From: a bacterium
Lineage (GTDB): Bacteria; UBP18; UBA7526
NCBI GenBank assembly: GCA_030616365.1
Contig: JAUWXM010000042.1
Location: forward strand, 1-9,940
Length of the DNA: 9,940 bases
Direction: 5' to 3'
Shown here: one piece after another, positions 5,202 through 9,940 of the stretch
Position numbering within the stretch: the stretch's first letter is position 1
Layout of the letters: the number at the start of each line of letters is the position of its first letter
Made by a program: the position numbers and the translations under genes
The notes under the pieces: generated by a model
Seen by the model: the letters and a program-made list of their open reading frames with translations, nothing else
Told to the model about the DNA's origin: nothing
Database searches by the model: none

Positions 5202-6902
5202 TTGGTAGAAGCAAGACAGAGAACCCTGGAGCTGATATTGACTTCAAGTGGGCTCCTTACCCAGGAGCAGCTCGATACTGTCTTAGAAGAACAGCGCAAG
5301 GAGAAAGGGAGATTAGAAAAGGTCATCGTGCGCCTGGAATTAGCCACTATGGACCAGATCCTGAATCTCGTTGCTGCTCAACTGGGGATGAAGAGGGTAA
5401 AATTGGAGGATTATAAGTTCACTGAGGAGGCCCTGAAGGCCATCGCAGCAAGAACCGCCCACCTCTATAAAGTGATCCCCTTAAAGAAGACCGAGGATAC
5501 CCTCACCCTGGCCATGGCCAATCCCTTCGATATCCGTTCTTTAGATGACCTGGCCCTTTTATTGGATTGCAAGGTGGAGGGGATGGTCGCTTCTGAGGAT
5601 GAGGTGATGAAGGCCATTGAGGGACACTATGGGCTGGTTGAGGAGTCTGTAGAGGAAATGATGGCGGGTATGGAAGAGTTAGAGGTGATCAGAGAAGAGG
5701 AAGGAGCAGAAGAATTAGAGGAACTCCCGGATGATGCCCCAATCATCAAGCTGGTCAGTCTCATCATCCTCCAGGCCCTGAAGGAGAGAGCCTCTGATAT
5801 TCATTTGGAGCCCTTTGAGAAGACATTCAAAATAAGATATAGGATAGACGGGGTATTACATGAGAAGACCCCTCCCCCAAAGCGCTTCCAGGCCCCTATG
5901 CTTTCCCGGATTAAGCTCATGGCCGGGATGAATATCGCAGAGAGGAGGCTCCCCCAGGATGGAAGGATTATGCTCAAGATGCTGGGCCGGGATATTGACC
6001 TGAGGGTCTCTGCCTTTCCCTCCCTCTTTGGGGAGAGCGTCGTCATGAGGATTCTGGATAAGTCCAGTGTCCTGTTAGGTCTGCAGGAGGTGGGCTTCTT
6101 ATCCGATTATGAGGAGCTCTTCGATGTCCTGATCAAGAGGCCCAACGGGATCCTGCTGGTTACCGGACCCACGGGGAGTGGGAAAACCACTACCCTATAT
6201 GCGGCACTCAATAAGATCAATACCACGGATGTCAAGATAATCACAGTTGAGGATCCGGTGGAGTATCACATCTCGGGAATAAACCAGACCCAGGTGAAGC
6301 CCAAGATCGGTTTAACCTTCGCTCGCTGCCTGCGCGCTATGCTGCGCCAGGCACCGAACATCATCATGATCGGTGAGATCAGGGATGTGGAGACGGCAGA
6401 GATTGCCGTAAGGGCCTCCCTTACCGGACATCTGGTCTTCTCCACCCTACATACCAACGATGCCCCCTCTGCCGTTACCCGCCTGGTAGATATGGGGGTG
6501 AAGCCCTTCTTGGTCACCTCCTCTATAGTCGGAGTCATGGCCCAGAGGCTGGTGAGGACCGTCTGTTCCGAGTGCCGGGAGGCCTATGAGCCGAGCACCA
6601 AAGACTTACTTCTCTTAAATAAGAAGAAGGAGGACCTGAAGGAAGGGAAATTATATAGAGGGAAAGGGTGTACGGCCTGTGCCCATACCGGCTACCGGGG
6701 AAGGACAGGGATCTTTGAGATTATGCCTATTACTGATAGAATAAGAGACCTCATCCTGGAGAAGGTCCCAGCCACTATGATCAAGACAAAGGCCAGAGAG
6801 GAAGGGATGAGGACTATGAGGGAGGATGGCTTCCTGAAGGTGGCCATGGGTCAGACCACCACTGATGAGGTATTGAGGGTAACCCAGACCGACATCGAAT
6901 AG
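5202..6902 (+). CDS. pilB: Type IV pilus assembly ATPase, PilB/GspE family (first copy)
   Basis: This 566-residue cytoplasmic ATPase should power pilus extension from the base of a type IV pilus or related secretion machine. Order: an N-terminal MshEN/T2SSE_N domain (about 5-145), an acidic linker (146-178), then the N2 and ATPase domains. The ATPase part shows Walker A GPTGSGKTT (322-330), the Asp box IITVEDPVEY (346-355), Walker B IIMIGEIRD (387-395) and the His box TGHLVFSTLHTND (408-420). A metal-binding tetracysteine has Cys 455, 458, 490 and 493. Length is usual for PilB. The usual DPD before Walker B reads APN (384-386). The Gly of each RLG in the N-terminal motif is replaced by Glu (residues 10 and 39), so cyclic di-GMP binding is doubtful. 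TTG start after a 285-base leader with strong fold-back potential; pilT follows 225 bases on. Confidence 0.93.
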   Translation: MVEARQRTLELILTSSGLLTQEQLDTVLEEQRKEKGRLEKVIVRLELATMDQILNLVAAQLGMKRVKLEDYKFTEEALKAIAARTAHLYKVIPLKKTEDTLTLAMANPFDIRSLDDLALLLDCKVEGMVASEDEVMKAIEGHYGLVEESVEEMMAGMEELEVIREEEGAEELEELPDDAPIIKLVSLIILQALKERASDIHLEPFEKTFKIRYRIDGVLHEKTPPPKRFQAPMLSRIKLMAGMNIAERRLPQDGRIMLKMLGRDIDLRVSAFPSLFGESVVMRILDKSSVLLGLQEVGFLSDYEELFDVLIKRPNGILLVTGPTGSGKTTTLYAALNKINTTDVKIITVEDPVEYHISGINQTQVKPKIGLTFARCLRAMLRQAPNIIMIGEIRDVETAEIAVRASLTGHLVFSTLHTNDAPSAVTRLVDMGVKPFLVTSSIVGVMAQRLVRTVCSECREAYEPSTKDLLLLNKKKEDLKEGKLYRGKGCTACAHTGYRGRTGIFEIMPITDRIRDLILEKVPATMIKTKAREEGMRTMREDGFLKVAMGQTTTDEVLRVTQTDIE

Positions 6903-6904
6903 AG

Positions 6905-7110
6905 CAATTCAAAATTTAAAATGCAAAAATTAAAATGATCCATCTGAGGCGGACAAAATGTAAAATCAGGATTAAGGATTAAATAACTTAATCCTTAGAG
7001 CGAACGAAGTAAGCGCCTTAGCCCTTAATTCTGACATAATTCTTAGAGCGAAGCATGTTAGTACTTATTAATTTTGAATTTTAATATTTAATTTTTGATA
7101 TTTAATTTTG
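6905..7110. repeat. A+T-rich inverted arms with inner hairpin and direct repeat
   Basis: The spacer between the first pilB-like gene and pilT carries A-rich runs at 6909-6936 whose inverted counterparts, T-rich, lie at 7067-7110. Inside is a perfect 9-base stem, AAGGATTAA/TTAATCCTT (6974-6982 with 6988-6996, 5-base loop). There is also a 16-base direct repeat ending TTAGAGCGAA, at 6989-7004 and 7037-7052, with one mismatch. The hairpin is followed by AGAGCG, not a T-run, so it does not look like an intrinsic terminator. Only the ribosome site GGGGAGG (7116-7122) and no further gene is seen in the spacer. Confidence 0.7.
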
Positions 7111-7127
7111 TTTAAGGGGAGGATGAG

Positions 7128-8192
7128 ATGTTGGAAATGGAAAAGCTCTTACAGATGGTCGTTGATCGCAATGCCTCTGATCTACATATCCATGTCGGCC
7201 GACCACCAGTACTGCGCATCGATGGAAGATTGCATCCTCTGGATATGGAGCCCCTGAAGCCAGAGGATACTCAAGCCTTTATGGAGGCCATCTCCCCCCA
7301 GAGGTATCAGGAGCAGATAAAGGAAATGGGATCGGCTGATTTTGGCTATACCTTCAAGGATCAGGGGAGGTTCCGGGTCTGCATCTATCGCCAGATGGGG
7401 TCGGTGGCCATATCCATGAGACTCATTCCCACCAAGCTCTTTACCTTAGAGGAACTGGGCCTTCCCCCTTCTGTTAAGGACCTCTTACATCGGCCGCGGG
7501 GGCTCGTTTTAGTTACCGGGCCCACGGGTTGCGGGAAGACGACTACCTTGGCCACCATGATCGATATCATAAATTCCGAGCAGGATTGCCACATCATCAC
7601 CATCGAGGACCCCATAGAATACTACCATTCCCATAAGATGTCTATCGTCACCCAGAGAGAGCTTGGCCTAGATACCCCCTCCTTTGCCGAGGCCTTGGTG
7701 AGGGGTTTGAGGCAGGACCCGGATGTCATCCTGGTGGGTGAGATGAGGGACTTGGCAACCATCGAGGCCGCTATTACGGCAGCGGAGACCGGGCACCTGG
7801 TCTTCGCCACCTTACATACCAATTCTGCTTCCCAGACTGTGGATCGGGCCATAGATGTCTTCCCTCCCCATCAACAGGAACAGATCAGGATGATGCTTTC
7901 CGTCTCTCTGGTGGCGGTCTTCTGCCAGCAGCTCTTACCTAAAGCAAGCGGCAAGGGAAGAGTGGCGGCCTTTGAGATCATGATGGTCACCCCGGCCATC
8001 GCCAACATGGTTCGGGATATGAAGACCCATCGGATCCTTTCCGCCATCCAGACGGGAACCAGGTATGGGATGAAGACCATGGACCAGTCCCTCTTCGAGC
8101 TCTACCAGAGGGGATTAATAACCTATCAGGATACGATGATCAGGTGTCACGATAAGGAAGAGATGCAGAAGCTCATTCAGGAGAAGAAATAA
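7128..8192 (+). CDS. pilT: Type IV pilus retraction ATPase PilT
   Basis: This 354-residue cytoplasmic ATPase should drive pilus depolymerisation and so twitching motility or DNA uptake. It lacks the long N-terminal domain of PilB and begins directly with the PAS-like N-domain (ASDLHIHVGRPPVLRIDGRL, 16-35). Walker A is GPTGCGKTTT (131-140), the Asp box is IITIEDPIEY (156-165), Walker B is DPDVILVGEMRD (197-208) and the His box is TGHLVFATLHTN (221-232). The C-terminal retraction motif, AIRNLIRE in model PilT proteins, reads AIANMVRD (290-297). GTRYGMKTMDQSLFELY (310-326) is a typical PilT tail. Length fits PilT (about 345-380) better than PilU. The start ATG has GGGGAGG at 7116-7122; an ATG at 7137 is a weaker choice. 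Its stop shares one base with the next start, so the two are probably translated together. Confidence 0.94.
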   Translation: MLEMEKLLQMVVDRNASDLHIHVGRPPVLRIDGRLHPLDMEPLKPEDTQAFMEAISPQRYQEQIKEMGSADFGYTFKDQGRFRVCIYRQMGSVAISMRLIPTKLFTLEELGLPPSVKDLLHRPRGLVLVTGPTGCGKTTTLATMIDIINSEQDCHIITIEDPIEYYHSHKMSIVTQRELGLDTPSFAEALVRGLRQDPDVILVGEMRDLATIEAAITAAETGHLVFATLHTNSASQTVDRAIDVFPPHQQEQIRMMLSVSLVAVFCQQLLPKASGKGRVAAFEIMMVTPAIANMVRDMKTHRILSAIQTGTRYGMKTMDQSLFELYQRGLITYQDTMIRCHDKEEMQKLIQEKK

Positions 8193-9940
8193 TGGCTGAA
8201 AAGAGACCAAGAGAAGTTCCCACCCCTCCCATTTCCCAGCAGAGGCCCTTAGGCCAGATACTCAAAGATGCCGGGGTCATCACAGAGGAAAAGTTGAAGC
8301 GCGCCCTGCAGGAGCAGAAGAGCACCCATGAGAGACTGGGCAAGATATTGATTAAGAATAACTATGCCACAGAGGAAAAGATCCTAAATGCCCTGGGGAA
8401 GCAGTTCGGCATGAAGGTGATAAGCCTTGCCCAACATAAGATAGATGAAGACGTCCTGGATACTATTTCTCCTCCCCTCGCCCATCTCTATAAGGTGATG
8501 CCTATTGAAAGGAAGGGGGATGTCCTGACCGTGGCCTTTGCTGATCCTCTGAATGTCCATGCCCTGGATGACCTGCGTCTCATTGTCGATGGCCAGGTAA
8601 ACCCGGTCATCGCTGCTGAAGAAGAGGTGATGCTGGCCATAGAGAAGCACTATGGCGTGGGGGAGGAGACGGTGGACCAGATGATAGAGAGTATGAGCGG
8701 GGAAGGCACAGCAGAGATAGTGGAGGAGGTAGCAGAGGAGGATATCGCGGACCTCAGGAGGATGGCCTCTGAGACGCCCATCATAAAGCTGGTCAACCTC
8801 ATCCTGATGCAGGCCATAAAGGATCGGGCAAGTGATATCCACATCGAGCCCTTTGAGGACACCCTCAAGGTGAGGTATCGGGTGGATGGGGTACTGCATG
8901 AGCTCGCCCCCCCTCCCGCGCATCTCCAGGCAGCCATCATCTCCCGGTTCAAGATCATGGCCGATCTCAATATCGCAGAGAGGAGACTTCCCCAGGATGG
9001 GAGGATAAAGATTGTCATGGGAGGAAAGGAAGTCGACCTAAGGGTCTCCTGCCTCCCCACCATCTTTGGGGAGAGCGTGGTCATGAGGGTCCTGGATAAA
9101 TCAGCCATCATGATGGATCTTGCGAAGCTCGGCTTCTCTAAGGAGATAGAGGAGCAGATGAAGGAGCTCATCCATCGTCCAAACGGAATCATCTTAGTCA
9201 CCGGGCCCACGGGCTGCGGGAAGACCACCACCCTTTATGCCTCCTTGGCCAGAATAAACAAACCGGAACTTAAGATCATAACCTTAGAGGATCCGGTAGA
9301 ATATCAGCTCCATGGGATTATCCAGGAGCCCATCAACCCCAAGATAGGCCTCACCTTTGCCCGGGGCCTGAGGCATATCCTGCGCCAGGACCCGGATATC
9401 ATCTTTGTAGGGGAAATAAGGGACCTGGAAACCGCCCAGCTGGCGGTTCAGGCCTCTCTTACCGGACACCTGGTCTTCTCTACCCTGCACACCAACGATG
9501 CTCCAGGAGCCATCACCCGCTTGATCGATATGGAGGTCGAGCCCTTCTTAATCACCTCCACCTTAGAGGCCATCTTAGCCCAGAGGCTGGTGAGGACCGT
9601 CTGTAAGCAGTGTAAGGAGCCCTATACCCCAGATCCCAAGGTGGTGAGCGATATCGGATTGACTCAAGAATCTATCGCTGAGCTCAAGTTCTATAAAGGG
9701 AAGGGATGTCCGGAGTGCGCCCACACCGGCTATCATGGTCGGAGTTCCATCGCAGAACTGCTCATTATGAATGATCCCTTAAGGGAATTGATATTGAAGC
9801 ACGCCTCAACCTCCATGATTACCGCCAAGGCCCGGGAGACCGGAATGGGTAGCCTATTTGAGGATGGCTGGAGGAAGATATTAGCGGGAGAGACGACCAT
9901 AGAGGAATTGGCCCGAGCAACCACTGCCGAGGCGGAGGCC
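8192..9940 (+). CDS. pilB: Type IV pilus assembly ATPase, PilB/GspE family (second copy, cut by window end)
   Basis: The frame opens at ATG 8192 and stays open for 583 codons to the window edge with no stop. The sequence has already reached the usual PilB C-terminus (GETTIEELARATTAE), so little is missing. Order: a short Pro-rich N-terminus (1-18), an MshEN domain (about 19-155) with LGQIL (20-24) and an intact RLGKIL (48-53), an acidic linker (157-192), then the ATPase. Walker A is GPTGCGKTT (338-346), the Asp box is IITLEDPVEY (362-371), Walker B is DPDIIFVGEIRD (400-411) and the His box is TGHLVFSTLHTND (424-436). Cys 471, 474, 506 and 509 form the metal site. It looks about 60% identical to the first copy over the ATPase core, by eye. 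Unlike that copy it keeps DPD before Walker B and one whole RLG motif. AGGAG at 8179-8183 lies inside pilT, and the genes share one base (TAATG). Confidence 0.92.
   Translation, partial: MAEKRPREVPTPPISQQRPLGQILKDAGVITEEKLKRALQEQKSTHERLGKILIKNNYATEEKILNALGKQFGMKVISLAQHKIDEDVLDTISPPLAHLYKVMPIERKGDVLTVAFADPLNVHALDDLRLIVDGQVNPVIAAEEEVMLAIEKHYGVGEETVDQMIESMSGEGTAEIVEEVAEEDIADLRRMASETPIIKLVNLILMQAIKDRASDIHIEPFEDTLKVRYRVDGVLHELAPPPAHLQAAIISRFKIMADLNIAERRLPQDGRIKIVMGGKEVDLRVSCLPTIFGESVVMRVLDKSAIMMDLAKLGFSKEIEEQMKELIHRPNGIILVTGPTGCGKTTTLYASLARINKPELKIITLEDPVEYQLHGIIQEPINPKIGLTFARGLRHILRQDPDIIFVGEIRDLETAQLAVQASLTGHLVFSTLHTNDAPGAITRLIDMEVEPFLITSTLEAILAQRLVRTVCKQCKEPYTPDPKVVSDIGLTQESIAELKFYKGKGCPECAHTGYHGRSSIAELLIMNDPLRELILKHASTSMITAKARETGMGSLFEDGWRKILAGETTIEELARATTAEAEA

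Noticed and set aside
6968..7000. Intrinsic terminator after the first pilB-like gene
   Set aside because: The stem is perfect but A+T-rich, and it is followed by AGAGCG instead of a T-run.
8384..9924. Open frames on the - strand opposite the second pilB-like gene
   Set aside because: They lie opposite a clear + strand gene with full family motifs, overlap one another and resemble no known protein.

Overview
The window (about 46-50% G+C by eye) holds nine protein genes, all on the + strand. They are tightly packed except for five spacers of about 90-285 bases. Type IV pilus ATPases point to a bacterium. Frequent AGA/AGG and ATA codons, good Shine-Dalgarno sites and the gene mix do not allow a safe taxonomic call; an uncultured, probably diderm lineage would fit.

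Layout: (1) 32-2241, a nucleoside salvage pair: trimeric-type purine nucleoside phosphorylase followed by pyrimidine-nucleoside phosphorylase. Together they release bases and (deoxy)ribose-1-phosphate from nucleosides. (2) 2362-3357, a xylose-isomerase-like TIM-barrel protein of unknown substrate. (3) 3450-4916, a compact set of three overlapping genes: a DEDDh (DnaQ-like) exonuclease, a P-loop kinase-like protein and a small DUF3006 protein. (4) 5202-9940, three type II/IV secretion-superfamily ATPases in the order PilB-like, PilT, PilB-like. The last is cut by the window edge after 583 codons and is probably close to its natural end. The pilus block would supply the extension and retraction motors of a type IV pilus; a pilC platform gene would be expected downstream but is not in view.

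The coding content is mostly recognisable housekeeping and motility machinery. The unexpected part is the spacers. All five (821-912, 2242-2361, 3358-3449, 4917-5201, 6903-7127) have the same kind of architecture: short iterated units on the left and the same sort of units inverted on the right, so that each spacer can fold back on itself. Three of the five have clear 8-9 base units. Two of them, on either side of the TIM-barrel gene, agree unit by unit and look like copies of one element. One copy has run into the 3' end of that gene and supplies its last residues. No tRNA, rRNA, CRISPR array, transposase or phage gene was seen.
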